DNA of 64,000 bases from Celoporthe dispersa (Eukaryota > Ascomycota > Sordariomycetes > Diaporthales > Cryphonectriaceae), in contig WAID01000007.1 of assembly GCA_016584495.1 (NCBI GenBank), forward strand, positions 1,164,001 to 1,228,000. Reading direction: 5' to 3'. A program made the position numbers and the translations under genes. Numbering within the stretch: the stretch's first letter is position 1; each line of letters starts with the position of its first letter. Positions 23,380 to 35,676 of the stretch are shown here, piece by piece. A model generated the notes under the pieces. The model did not search any database, was not told the DNA's origin, and worked only from the letters and a program-made list of their open reading frames with translations.

Positions 23380-24063
23380 ATGTGAGAGGGTGAGGGAGAG
23401 CGAGGAGGAAGGAAGAAGGTCCGTGACTGGAGGCGTGAAAACTTTTTTTGGTTCTTTTTTTCTTTTCTTCTTCTTGCCATGTAGCCAGATCGATGTCTTG
23501 TTTATCGTGCAGCGTCGATTGGAACTGCCGTCGCGAGGTTCTTCCTCACCGCGGCCATCTCCCCCTCTAGGTACTATGGCACCACAGTAGTATTGCGTGC
23601 ATACATAATAGTACAAGAATAAGGGGGCAGACCAACAATGGAGAAACCTTGTAGCCTTGATCCCTGACCCACCGTCTTCGTAGCGAAGGGGACCCCTTGC
23701 CAAATGTTCCAATTTTATGCTGTCGCCCCTGTGCTTAGACCGCTTTGGGTCTAGCTCGTGCAGATTGGGCGCCGATCCGCTCACGGTACAACGTCTCCAG
23801 AGCGTCCTCAAGGGGAGGGAGAGGAGGGGGGGGTACACGAGCTTGGCCCCGTGATACAGCAGAGAGCCAGGTATCCCGTACTCCCCTACCCTGCCAAGAC
23901 AGGGCCGTCCGTACACCTCTTGTCTGTGGCGTGTACCAAAGTACATGGTAGTGTACTGTAGGGTCCTCTTCTCAATTGACCCCAAATTGATCGATTCGTC
24001 TCCTGGTTTTCTTTCCTATCCTACCTACCAGCAGCGCCATCCTTTCCCGGCCTTTTTTTCCCC

Positions 24064-24113
24064 CCTCCTCCTCCTGCTGCTGCTGCACCTCCTCCTCCTC
24101 CTCCTCCTCCTCT
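24064..24113. repeat. (CTC)n/(CTG)n trinucleotide tract
   Basis: Runs of CTC and CTG triplets lie within a strongly pyrimidine-rich region upstream of the Sel1-repeat gene. Confidence 0.8.
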
Positions 24114-24793
24114 CCCTCCCTCCTTCTTGCCTGCCTACCTGCCACCCAGCTGCGTGCGGTCCTGAGCTGGTAGGCGTGAGTCGGAGCCCCAGAGTCCCAG
24201 TCTCCAGCCCCAGCCCCTTCAGAGGCAGGCCTGCCAGCTGACGGACAGACAATTGTTTCGGATTCACTCTTGTCATCACGGTGGTACCGGGTTCCTGCTG
24301 AGGTTGAGCGGCCACGGAGGTGGCATCATCGCCAAGCCAAAACGTCAACCAGCGTCTCAGACGTTTGTTCCACGGCCTTGCGCAATTTCTCCGTCCTTTT
24401 TTGCGTCCATCCTTCCAACGGAGTCCCCTCGAGGCCACGCTCGTTTCTCCTCCTTTCTGAAGCATCAACCTGCGGAAATACTGGACCGTCTCTCTGGACC
24501 CTTGCATTCGTTTTAGGCAGGATTATACGGCTGACCCCCCCCTCCCCCCCGAAAAACCCAACCTCACCCGTATGACGACTGCGATAGGCGGGGGAATCAC
24601 TCCAACCCAAAAAAGCCCTCCGCTCGCTGTCACTGTTCCAGGGTCTCAAGCAGGGAAACCGTCAAAACTGTTGCACCAACCCCTCCAGACGTCAACAGCC
24701 ACACACGATTACCGACCGAATCTCTCTCGTTCATTCGCTCATCCCGACATTTCCAAATTACGCCAATAACGAAACGACCAGGTTAAATCGCAT

Positions 24794-24819
24794 CCTCTCT
24801 CTCTCTCTCTCTCTCTCTC
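24794..24819. repeat. (CT)n microsatellite
   Basis: About 13 CT dinucleotides in the probable leader region of the Sel1-repeat gene. Such tracts are common near fungal transcription starts. Confidence 0.85.
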
Positions 24820-25277
24820 GTGTGTTTCCTGTCGAGCGAAAGATCTCCTGTTCCTCCGCCTCGTTTCTGGATATCCACGACGGTCCCTACCGCACGCAAC
24901 GGTTTGCGAGCATCGTTCATGCGCCACCCGTTCTCCCGCCTCTGAACGACATTCTGTCACATTACGATTCGTCATCTTCGAGAAGCTGGTGGGCCGACGT
25001 CTTCCTAAGTCTTAGTTCCATTCTGACCATCGAATACGCTTCGCGCCGAGCCCTTAGGCTGTCAGCCGTCCCGACTTCTGGAACATTTCCCGACGCTTTT
25101 TTTTCCTTCCCTTTTCTTTCTGCCCTTTAAGACAGCCCTCTTGCGCATTCCTCGAGGACGGCATACCCGCCGACGTCATCTGCGCGTGCCGTCGACCAAT
25201 CCACGCGAGAGTTTCGCGTCATTGACTAAAGTGGTCTCGACGAGGAGGAAGATCGTCGATGAATTGAGCAGGTCATC

Positions 25278-27607
25278 ATGGCTGCCCCAACACGACCCCC
25301 CTCCTCGAGCTGCGCACCAACTCGCAGGCATCGATACCGCGCCCGATGAAGTCGCCACGGCTACACGTGGCGGGCGAGATCCCGCCAGAGCTGTCGCCCC
25401 TCGATGCGTTCGCCCTGCAGAGCCGGCTGCTGGCCAAGCAGCTGGAGGAGAGCGCGAAGGCCGGGAAGAGGATGAGCCGCTTGCCCCCGCTGACGACGGA
25501 GAGTCCGCTTATCGTGCAGGGCAGGTCGGAATACTTTCGGTCCATGTCGCAGGAGTCCGCATCGGAGGCCGGAGACATGCAGCAGCACTCGGCGGGGCCC
25601 GCGATGAGGCCCGAGGTGGAGGAATCGCCCATCCGGCCGCAGTCCATGCACCCCCGGATGAGCCAGATACCCCCTACGCCAGATGCTTCGCTCCCACCAC
25701 TACCGACGCCCAACTCCTTTGAGCAGATACGAGGTCGGACCTTGGCACCCCTGAGCGACAGGAGCAGCTACTTTGGAGCGCGACGGGAGCACTCGCCCTC
25801 GTCCCTCAGCAGCGTCAGCATCGATGCAAAGCCGGCCGAGGACGATGCGCAGTCGGTCAAGTCGGCGCGGCAGGAGCTCCTTGACACGCCGTCAATGCTT
25901 CCGGGCCAGGCTCTCACCAGCCCGAGGAAACGGAGATCCCAGGAGTCGCTCGCCCCGCCGACAACTGTCTTCCCCAAGAGGACTTCTAGCATCATGTCAC
26001 AGCCGGTGGACTGCACGGCTGCTGATGATGCCCTCGGCTCGTCATTTCACTCCTCGCAGGGCTCGCGAAAGATGTCTACGAGCAGCGCGGGCGTCTTTTC
26101 GCCTCACCAGCAGCGATCCCCTTCCGTCAGCTCCAACGTTTCTGAGCTGCCCCGCCCGGCGTTCAACTTCTCGAGGCCGATGAGCCGAGCAGGAACGCCA
26201 GGCCCGGCAACCCCAGGACTGGAGGCACGTTTTGACCCGCCAGTACGGCAGCCCTCCTCGGATAGCCACTCCTCTCTCTTTGCTGCCGACGATGTTCACA
26301 CACCGATCAGCATGAACAGCGAAGGGTTCCCCGACCTGCCGGAGGAAGCTCGCTCGGGCGCACCGTCTTATATCTACTCCAAGTACTCTCTACCACGTGG
26401 CAAGATGCTCTCGCGGCACTCGATAGAGCGAGGACAGCCAGGGGCAACGCTGCTGTGGGATCACACCCACCCGAACAGCAACCAGTCGATTCCTTTTGGC
26501 GGTCAGGCACCACCATCTCCCCCAACACGGCCGTCGAGCTCTGGAGGGCGACAGGCAGAGGAACCGGGAAGGCCCTCTGGGGAATCGAGCTTGGGTGTAC
26601 CCCGTCCCAGCACACAACCGTCGCCCAGCAGCAGCCAACCGGCAGCGGGCGAAGACCGAGCCTCTGAGGACGTCACGAGGGGCCGCAGCAACCAGGACCG
26701 GCCGGCGACGGCGACTACGAGCGATGCTAGCACTATCAAGGCCCGATCTCAGCACTCCACGGCGGCGACCATGGCTGAGATGTCCGCGGATGAACACGTC
26801 GACAAGGCTGTAGCCCTACACGAAGACGGCAAGTTCAACGAGTCAACATACCACCTGCGCTATGCCGCCAAGCAAGGCCATCCCACCGGCATGCTGCTGT
26901 ATGCACTCGCCTGTCGGCACGGCTGGGGTATGCGGCCCAACCAGGAAGAAGGTGTGCGGTGGCTGCGCATGGCCGCTGACTCTGCGGGCACCGAGATCGC
27001 TGAAGATGAGGACAAGGCCAAGCAGGGCCAGCATGTCGACAAGCCCGAGCAAAAGAAGCGGAAGGCCAGCTGGCGCTGAGCATCTATGAGCTGGGAGCGA
27101 GCTACATGAACGGGTGGGGAATCGAGCAAGACAGACCACTTGCTCTGCGGTGCTATGAGATCGCCGGAAGTGAGTTGAGACCTTGTTTTTTTTCTTTTTC
27201 CTTTCCTTTATTGTACCATGTCTGGAAAGTGCTCGAGGCTAATCAACGTGTTCAGGCTGGGGTGATGTGGACGCGCTTGCTGAGGCCGGGTTCTGCTATG
27301 CCAAGGGCGTCGGCTGCAAGAAGAACCTCAAGAAGTCGGCCAAACTGTATCGGATGGCTGAGGCCAAGGGGATGAGCATGGTCGGCCAAAGCTGGTGAGT
27401 TGGAAATCCGCCCCCGCGTGTCTGCTGTGACTCTTGGACTGGTGCTGACGGAGGTGTCACGCAGGATCCACAAGGCAAAAATACGACGACAGTGACGACG
27501 ATGACAAGAAGAGCACCAAGAGCTCCAAGTCTGTGCGGTCCAAGTCGAAATCTCGGCACTTCCTGGGGCTGAACAAGACCCGATCCAACACCACCGCCAG
27601 CTCATAA
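25278..27607 (+). CDS. Sel1-repeat protein, Nif1/DSF2-like (three apparent frameshifts)
   Basis: Exons are 25278-27169, 27256-27394 and 27465-27607, giving a protein of about 710-720 residues. A long Ser/Pro-rich, probably disordered N-terminal half precedes Sel1-like repeats (about residues 490-670): FNESTYHLRYAAKQGHPTG, LSIYELGASYMNGWGIEQD and ALAEAGFCYAKGVGCKKN. The tail is lysine/serine-rich. Fission yeast Nif1 and budding yeast Dsf2 are related Sel1 proteins; Nif1 acts on the Nim1/Cdr1 kinase in cell-cycle control. Frame breaks: one C short in C6 at 25296-25301, which restores the start MAAPTRPPLLELRTNSQ; one base short at 27066-27067, which restores KAQLALSIYELG; one A extra at 27477-27481. 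If the first shift is real, translation could start at 25346. The function is assigned by family resemblance only. Confidence 0.78.
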
Positions 27608-29401
27608 CCACCTCCTTTCCTATGTCTTCCTCCTGATACCTCTTTTCCTTGGATCCTCAAACCTCTCACGATGACGACCACCTTTTTTCCTCTTCCACTA
27701 CCCGGGCTTAGGAGTTTTCTTCCATATTTATTGTCTTTGTGTTTTTTTCTCTCCTTCCGGTGGAGAACCAGCAATTTTTTGTTCCCTTTTTTTTTCTTTC
27801 TCCCTTCTCTTTGCTCACGAGCATTACGAATCATCTTCTACCGCGGCATTTGCATTTCGAGCCAATCTGGCGTACAACCCGTTTTTGAAGATACCGCAAC
27901 GGCATAGCGGGGCCTGCCCGATTTTACTTTGACCGTTCTTTTTCTCGCTTTTGGACTTGACTTCGGACGGGCAGGTCAAGGTTGAATTGTTTCTGGTGGT
28001 GGTTCTGCATTCTCTTTTTACTTCTCCTGAGCCGTGTCCTCCTACGGGATGGACGTCGAGCCTTTGTTGGGCATTTTGTGCATTAAGGAAAACCTCTCGG
28101 GGGACTGTTTCGATTTTTGGGGGCAAGATGGGAAAGGTTGGGGGGGGGGCGGTGGTGGAGGGAAGAAACCGGGAGACTCAGACAGCTTCGCGCTGGACTC
28201 GAAAAAGAAAAGAACTAAAATATTGTACATATAATCTTCAGCATCTGTGCTCCGGTCCTCCTCGTAGGCCGGAATGTCACAGCCTCTTTGTTGTCGTCGT
28301 TTTTTTGTTTTTTTATTATAATTCCCCACCAAAGCTTTGAAAGCGATTTAATTTCTGATCTGCAGGGAAGGCTGATCACTTACCAACAAGAGAAGACTTC
28401 GTTTATCTACTTCAGCCGTGACTGGATCGTGACCATAATTGTGTGTCTGTTGTGAGAGCACAGGCCTGAGAGGGTGATTGATGATGTGCTGGCAGATACT
28501 AAGCCAGCTACAGCTAGAGGAGGAGGAAAAAGTGATGTCAATTACGGGGAAGAAGGCCTCGGGTTTTTCGTATGATCATTTTTTTTCTCATTTTTTTTCC
28601 TTTGTCTTTTTCTCTCCTCTCTTTTTTCTTCCTGCACGACATATGTGCCGAAAGAATGATCCACTCCGTATGATGATACTCGTAAGAATCCGTCCCTGCT
28701 GGTGAAGCTGACAGGCTATCATTTCACCACGACCACCACCAGCCGCAGGCATGTGAAAGTGGAGCCTACCGGTTGGGTCCAAGTCGCACCATCACTAAGG
28801 CAAGCGGAGGTAAAATAACAACGGGGGGCGGGAATCCCTGGTGCATCAGCTTGCATCACGCAACGTCATACCATGACCAACCAACCGATCTCAACTAATC
28901 TCCTTATTGTCCAGTAGCAAGCTCTCGCTCTCTCTCTCGAGCCTTGTAGCCCAGGGAAGCTTTTACTCTCTTCTCTCCATTGCGTCCCGCGCGGTTCATT
29001 ACGACCCCTTTTGTCAATTCTCTGCGAGCTTTGTGCCCTGTCTGTCTGTTTAGTGTACCTAGGCTGATCTTCAGGCCGTCGTTGCTCGCTTTTGCCTGAC
29101 CTTCTGCTGCCCACCCTCTTCCTCAAAACTATCCGTTCCGACCTGGCAACACGAACACGAACAGAAACGTCTGGTTAAAAACTGAACCGTCTTCACCCAC
29201 ACACCACCACTAGGCTCCTGACCAGCTCTCTCTGGTCCAAAAGGTGTTAGCTACACCAGCAGGGAACACCACGGCTCGCTCGCTCCCCCTCGCACGCTGC
29301 GCTAGCTTCTACAGGCATCTTGCTTTCTCGTCGCTCCTCTCTTCCGTCATTCCTCGTCTCGTCTCTCCCTCTCCCTTGTCTCTCTCTTCTCCCACAACCC
29401 C
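27608..29401. other. Intergenic region between Sel1-repeat and DGAT2 genes
   Basis: T-rich and C/T-rich tracts are frequent, for example at 27680-27810 and 28580-28640. They suit a 3' region for the left gene and a leader for the right one. No supported coding frame is present. Confidence 0.5.
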
Positions 29402-31826
29402 ATGCAACCACTCAGCCGGGAGCAGCTCAACCGCAACCGCTACCTCCGCGCCACTTCCTTCGAGGGCAAGTCGGAGCTGGGAGACAGCTTCAGGACCGCC
29501 GTGGGCGACAGCTTCCACCCGCGCCGCAGCAGCAGCCACAACCCCCGCCGCCGCCGAAGAGAGAAAGAGGACAGCGACAGCAATAACAACACAGACACCA
29601 TGGCGGGCCCCGCCGGTGTCATGGACAGCACAGGTGAGACACCCTCTTCTTCGCCCAGGACGGTCATCGCAGACCACACCCCTCACGCCGAGCCCGACGC
29701 GGACGGCTGCTCCAGCTGCAGCAGCCCGCCTACGCACCCGGCCTTCTTCTCCCCGCCCAAAGCCGCCGTGGCGGCTGTGTCGTCACCGTCACCGGCAAGG
29801 GTTCGGACGGCAGGTCGGGGAGGTGGACGACGAGGTGGTGGTGGTGATGGAGGAGGGAGAAGCCCTGGCAAGGAGAATGTCTGCCTTAACCCCATGGCAG
29901 CGCCATTCTCGCCCCTACGCTCCCCGTTTACCATGCTGTCGCCGCCACAGAAGTCGCCGGCTGCACAGCGCACGGGCGGGTCTGTGGTGCTGGGCAGCTT
30001 CACCGGCGACGGCTGGACAGGCAGCGCCCGTGGTGACGACAGTAGCTGTACTAGAGAAGTGGAGAGGCAAGTCCTGGGAGATGTTGACACCAATTTTCTA
30101 GCTGTGCTGCCGAGCCAGGAGAATAGTGTGGAGGATCAGGCGGTAAGTTCCAGCGCTGGGATACACTGGGGGATGATGGTCAGCGGGCTGTCGTGTTGTT
30201 GTTCCTTGGCTGACCTTGTGTGCGGCACAGGGCGTCGATGGTGCTCCGAGATCGCTCCCCACGAGTAAGAAGAACAAGCGCAAGTCGAAGAAGGCAAACG
30301 GCCTGGGTGGTGATGATATCAATGGACACTCGGACAAGCAGATCCCGGCTAAACCGAACTCGTATGCTGAGGCCGTCAAGGAGGATCCGGCGGACGCCGA
30401 GGAGAAAAGAGGCAGTAGAGGCCGGGATGGAGCAACAGAGGGAAACGGCCGGCTCAGCGCCACAGGGCTCAGGAGTGGCGAATGGGGCCGCCTCAGGCAC
30501 AGCCGCTGGTGACAAGACGTTCGCGGACGCGCTGAAAGAAGACCCTAAGCACGCCTCTGTTGACTCAAGAAAGGAGAAGGGCCAGTCCAAGGAGAACAGC
30601 TCCGGCAGGAAGACTTCGGACCGGTCTCCCAGCCAGGCTTCCACCTTCGTGGAATATCCCGACATCCGATCGGACGCAGACGATGGAGAGGCAGCGCAGC
30701 GACAGAGGGACAAGGACATAGCGCCTGAGGTCTTTGGCACGCGGTGGGCGCCGCTCAAGGTACCCTTTAAGAGACGGCTCCAGACCGCAGCCGTCCTGAT
30801 GCACAGCCTGTGCATTGGCCTGTCATTATCCATCTTCTTCGGCTTGTGCGCGAATCCCTTCTTGTGGCCTATCAGTAAGTTGGCTGAAGATTTCCAGTAA
30901 CCTTCTCTTGACCATGAGCGCCCCCGTACTGACTATCTTGTGATACAGTCATCATCTATCTGGTCTCGATGCTGTTCGCGACCGATGCCACCGACGGCAG
31001 GCTGAGGAAGCGCAGGGAATGGGTCCGCAGGCTTCCCCTCTGGACGTACTTTGCCGAGTACTTCCCCGCGAGGCTGCACAAGACGCATGATCTCCAGCCC
31101 ACCCGCAAGTATATCCTGGGCTACCACCCGCACGGTATCATCTCGCACGGCGCCTGGGCGGCGTTCGCGACGGACGCCCTGGGCTTCTCCGAGAAGTTCC
31201 CCGGCATCACCAACAGCCTGTGCACGCTCGACTCCAACTTCAACCTGCCCTTGTACCGCGAGTACGTCTTCGCCATGGGCCTGTCGTCCGTCAGCAAGGA
31301 GTCCATCAAGAACCTCCTCACCCGCGGTGGACCTAACAACGAGGGCATGGGCCGCGCCGTCACCATCGTCGTCGGCGGGGCGCGCGAGTCCCTCGAGGCC
31401 CAGCCCAACTCGATGCGGCTCATCATCAACGAGCGCAAGGGCTTCATCAAGATCGCCCTGCAGACCGGCGCGGACCTCGTCCCCGTGCTCGCCTTTGGCG
31501 AGAACGACCTCTACGACCAGCTGGACCCGCACAAGCACCCCTGGCTGCACGGCCTGCAGCGCCACTTCCTCAAGGTCTGGAAGTTCACCGTCCCTCTGCT
31601 CCACGGCCGGGGCATCTTCAACTATGACGTCGGCCTGATGCCCTACCGGCGGCCCATGAATATCGTCGTGGGCAAGCCCATCCCTGTGATGCAGCAGGCC
31701 AACCCAGACAACAGCGAGGTCAACCGCCTGCACGACCTCTACACCGAGGAGCTCCAGACGGTCTGGGAGCGCTACAAGGACGAGTTTGCGGGCCACCGCA
31801 AGGAGGAGATGCAGTTTCTCGACTGA
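29402..31826 (+). CDS. dgat2: Diacylglycerol acyltransferase type 2 with long N-terminal extension (one apparent frameshift)
   Basis: Exons 29402-30142, 30231-30874 and 30949-31826 give about 753 residues. The catalytic C-terminal 330 or so residues hold the DGAT2 active-site motif YHPHG (about 520), followed by RGGPNNEGMG and the FGENDLYDQL region. A hydrophobic hairpin (VLMHSLCIGLSLSIFFGL, then IIYLVSMLFA) precedes it. The enzyme makes triacylglycerol from diacylglycerol and acyl-CoA at the ER and lipid droplets. The first 370 or so residues are low-complexity, Ser/Pro/Lys-rich. An A4 run at 30405-30408 has one A too many: before it the frame reads YAEAVKEDPADAEEK, after it EAVEAGMEQQRETAGS. 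A later start at the Met at 29600 is possible. Confidence 0.88.
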
Positions 31827-32508
31827 GGCCGCTCAGGGGCGGAGCCAGCTGTCTGTGTGCATCAGGGGGGTTGGGTGAGGGAAGGGAGCAGGCTGGACCG
31901 AGGGTGCGCTCCAGCCCAAGGCCACCTGAGAAATGCTCAAGAAAAGAAGGGGAAAAAAAAAGTAAACAAGACGCTGGACAGATCGATGTCACTAGCAAGG
32001 AGAAGGATAGAGTGGGCTAGAGTAAGCGGAAGAGGCCCAAGCCTTGTGTATCTGGCGAGTTAGCAACGGCTAGCTTGCATCTCTACTATATTTGTCCATG
32101 AAAAGCCGGACGCCTGTTCTTTTTTTTTAATCCTTTGGGAGTTTTTTTGCTGCGCATATTTATTGGGAGAGGGCTGGCTGGCTTGGCTTGCAACATTAGA
32201 CTAGCACGATTTTCCGTTGTTTTGGTTGGTTTCTTTTTTTCTTTCTTTTTTTTTTGGGGGGGGGGGTTGCTGACGTGCGTCAGCATTACTGTTCAAGATA
32301 CTTAGACACCAGGAAGACATGCTATGCGCTGCTACTGCGAAGATATTGTCCATGCTGTAACCCTCCTCTACATTGTGTCAAGGTCGGGCAGCCATCCCCC
32401 GCCAGCAGCCCCCGCAATTGAAGACACATCATCCCATAGATACATATCATCGATCTAGTTGAGAAGTCTATTTTGTATCGTTCTAGATTTTTTTTTATAA
32501 AAAAAAAA
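31827..32508. other. Intergenic region between convergent DGAT2 and threonine aldolase genes
   Basis: Both genes end here. T- and A-rich runs near 32120-32270 and 32490-32510 suit polyadenylation regions. No gene is seen. Confidence 0.5.
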
Positions 32509-33943
32509 CTACTGGTATAGTGGCTTCGAACCGCTGCTGCCACCCGCCGCTCCAGTCTTGCCCTTCTCCTCAAATATCGCCTTGAAGATCTTGTCCAGCT
32601 TCGGTATCACTACCTCGCGGTTCTGGTAGATCTGGTAGTGGCACACGACCCGCCCGCTGTCGATGTACAGGCCCTGCTCCCGCGCCAGCTCGGTGATCCG
32701 GTCGTCCGTACACCCGGCATCCTTGAGGTCGAGCCAGGCCATGTTGGTGTGCACGGGGTAGACCAGCTTCCCGCCCAGGTCGGTCCACATCTTCTGGACC
32801 GTCTGGGCCACCTCGTGGCTCTTCTTCAGGAGGCCGCCCTCGCCGCTGGGGCCCTTGCCGAAGGTCTCGTCGACGGCGACACGGGCAGCGGCTGAGATGA
32901 CGCCGGACTGGCGCAGGCCGCCACCGATGGACTTGCGCACCCACCTGGCGCGCCGGATGACGTCCTTGGGGCCGACCAGGATGCTCCCGATCGGTGCGCC
33001 CAGGCCCTTGGAGAAGCACAGGGTCAGCGTGTCAAAGCAGGCCGCAAACTCCTGCAGGGTGCCCGCGCCCGAGGCCGCGGCCTCCCACAGCCGGGCGCCA
33101 TCGCAGTGCATCAGGATACCCTTCTCCCGCGCCCAGGCGGAGATGCGCTGCACCTCGGACAGGGGCATCAGCATGCCGTTAAGCGTGTTCTCGAGGGAGA
33201 TGACGCGGGTAGGGCAGTAGTGCACGTTGTCGACGATGTGGGCGTGCTCCTGGATCTCCTCCAGGGTCAGGTAGACGCCGTTCGAAGGGCGAACGCACTC
33301 GAGCTGCGCGCCGGAGAGGGATGCGACACTAGGCGTGTGTTCTGTGCGTCAGTAGCGCTGCCGCGGTTGGTATGGTTCCCCTCCCTCCCTCCCTCCCTCT
33401 CTCTCTGTCTCGGGTGGACTCACCCTCCGGCTTCATATTTCACAATGTGCGAGCGGTAGTCACACAGGACACCATGAGGCGGCTGGGCCAGCAGGGCCCT
33501 CAGGGCAACCTGGTTGCCCATGGTACCTGAGAGCACGAGGAGGCCTGCCTCCTTGCCCGTCAGCGAGGCGCAGTGGGCCTCCAGGTCGATGGTGGTCTCG
33601 TCCTCCTCGCGCACATCGTCCAGCAGGGTAGTGTTGACGATGGCCGTCAGCATAGACTGCGTCGGCGTCGTCTGGGTATCGCCTGGGGAGAGGCATATCA
33701 TATCAGCGGCCCTGGTCGGTCGTGTCGTCCGGAGGAGGGAGGAGAGGAAGGAGAGGGCAACTCACTCCTCAGGTCGACGCCGGCAGCGCCTTGGTAACCG
33801 ACCCATGCGTTCTCCCCTTGCGGCTGGCATCTTGACACTATGAGCTTCGGTGGCAGGTGAGGTTGCAGCAGACGAGGTGTAGCAGGAGGGCGAAGGGACA
33901 GGCCAATATATCCTGTAGGACAAGGCATGATGAGGCCGAACAA
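32509..33943 (-). CDS. gly1: Threonine aldolase (low-specificity L-threonine/L-allo-threonine aldolase)
   Basis: Exons are 33943 (or 33830)-33766, 33682-33424 and 33328-32509. The joins read GAAGVDLR|SDTQTTPTQSM and IVKYEAGG|VASLSGAQ. It is a PLP fold-type I enzyme. It has the conserved SDTQTTPT start of the fold, TRVISLENTLNG, CDGARLWEA, and the PLP lysine in TLCFSKGLGAPIGS. It cleaves threonine to glycine and acetaldehyde in the cytosol. The open frame reaches 33943 with an unusual leader. A shorter start at the ATG at 33830 gives a more family-like N-terminus (MPAA, then ENAWVGYQG) but needs one base removed near 33813-33826. I cannot decide between a real long start and another 1-base error. 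Confidence 0.88.
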
Positions 33944-35676
33944 TCTCTGTACATCCCCGGTGGAGATAGCGTGCCGTTGTCGGACCAGGCATCGGCATGC
34001 AGCGGGATAAAGAAGTCATGACCAACACTGCTTCAGATTCTGACCCCTTTCGCAGACCTTGGATGTCACCCCGCCGTCGTACTGAAACGTAACTATTTTC
34101 AAATCACCGGAGGAGAAGGCGACGAGTCCTGCTCTTGGCCTTCGGTTCAGCAGCAACATAAATATATCCCTACTCTCCGTGGTCTCAGGGTTAGGGCATT
34201 CTGCTGGCCGTTTGCGTGTTCTGTCTTTGTTAGTAAGCCACCATCCTCGTTTTCATGACAGCAGCAGTGCTCGTGATGAGACACAGCCGACGCGCGCACC
34301 ATGGCAAGGCCTAGGTTTCCTCGCTTAGGGACGGATCTTTAGCACAGGTCTGGGCAATCCTGCACGTCCCGAATCGAGACCAGCAGGGCACCAGCAGGAC
34401 ACGTCAGAGTGGTGAGCCTGCCTGTCCCGGATCCTTCTGCTCATCAGTGCAGCCGATCACGCCTCATGTCATCCACGCCCTGTCTCTTCCTCCCTCTGTG
34501 AACACAGGCTCCGTTCCGATCCTCGTCATGGTGTGCACGCTTCAGCTCTCAAGAGTGCTGTATCGTGTGCCTGGCCAGTGTCGTGGGCATATCGCAGCCT
34601 GAGGCTATCCGACCGGGCCGGGTGGCCGGAAGCCTGCCTCAAGTTAGACACCTGCTCAGCCGTATACGCACAGCATACCAGCATGCCTATCGAGAGGTTG
34701 CGCCTGTCTGCCGAGGGCTTCGTGTGCAAGGTTGGGGCGCTGTTGCATGATGATACAGGGCCGGGGCAGGTATCTCGTGGTCACTATGATCGGCAGCAAC
34801 GTCACGTCACGATGGGTACCGAGCTGGGGATCTGGACGGATATCTGGGCAAGTCCACAGCCAACTCACAAAAAGTTGGATCCGTGCTGTAAGCATCAAAA
34901 GTTGCGAAAGGTGTCGAGAGTGCGCAGCATGGTGCCAGCTCCTATTGCCGGGCCAGAGACCTGACAAGTTGGGACTTGTGACTGGATAGAGAAGGATTGA
35001 ACCAGTGTCCAGTGTCCTCTGCAAGTCAACCATGCCTGTGGTGTTTTTCCATTTGTGGACAGCGTTTAGACGCTGAGATCCGAGGAAGAGCCCCTTGCGG
35101 GGTCACTGGCTTGCTCTTTCCTCCCATGGCAAATCCAGTGACGCGCCAGATTTGGGGCATCGATAGCAGAAGGAAAGGCCCAGTGCTCTCTATTCACTTC
35201 TCTTGTAGGGGAAGGAAGCCACTGAGACCGCGTCAGGCTCCCTCTGATGGGACCAGGTCATCAAGGCTTGCTGGTTCAGTCAACAACAGCTCACCAGCTG
35301 CCATTTTACTATTGTTAATATCTTGGTGCTGTCTACATGAGAAAGTCACTTGAATCTTGCTCTCCCTTTACTGTTCCCTTCTGTCAGCTTCCAGTCGTTT
35401 GATTTGCTGCTCCTCTGACCTTTGCTACAAAACAATGCTCTGTCCCTCACAGTGGCATCTGTATCGTCTGTGCTATTCACCATATCTTGACCTGTCGTTC
35501 GCTCTTTTTCGATCCTGCCACCGCTTTTCAGTCTCACCAAGCAAGGAGGTGCTCACTCACACGACATTGGGTGTCTCTGCTTGCGATGCACCAGGCCGAT
35601 CTTACGTTTCCGTGAGCCAAACCTCCAGAAAGAGCTTCAGGCCAGACCGTCTACCGGGTTTCCTCGAGCCATAGGG
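33944..35676. other. Divergent intergenic region between threonine aldolase and GT17 genes
   Basis: 1.7 kb with no recognisable coding region. Open frames overlap in both directions without domains. It must contain both promoters. The last 300 bases before 35677 are pyrimidine-rich, like a leader, and in frame with the GT17 gene as far back as 35581, so an earlier start there cannot be fully excluded. Confidence 0.45.

Larger units (their letters stand above)
21024..25277. other. 4.25-kb gene-poor region
   Basis: No open frame here has recognisable domains or splice-joined coding logic. The right half is rich in C/T tracts and microsatellites: (GT)n near 23355, (CTC)n near 24064 and (CT)n near 24794. 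It may hold a long leader and promoter for the Sel1-repeat gene. A non-coding transcript is possible but cannot be judged from sequence. Confidence 0.45.

Noticed and set aside
30933..31796. 287-residue minus-strand open frame opposite DGAT2
   Set aside because: It is a shadow of the DGAT2 catalytic domain, which has the YHPHG motif in the plus frame.
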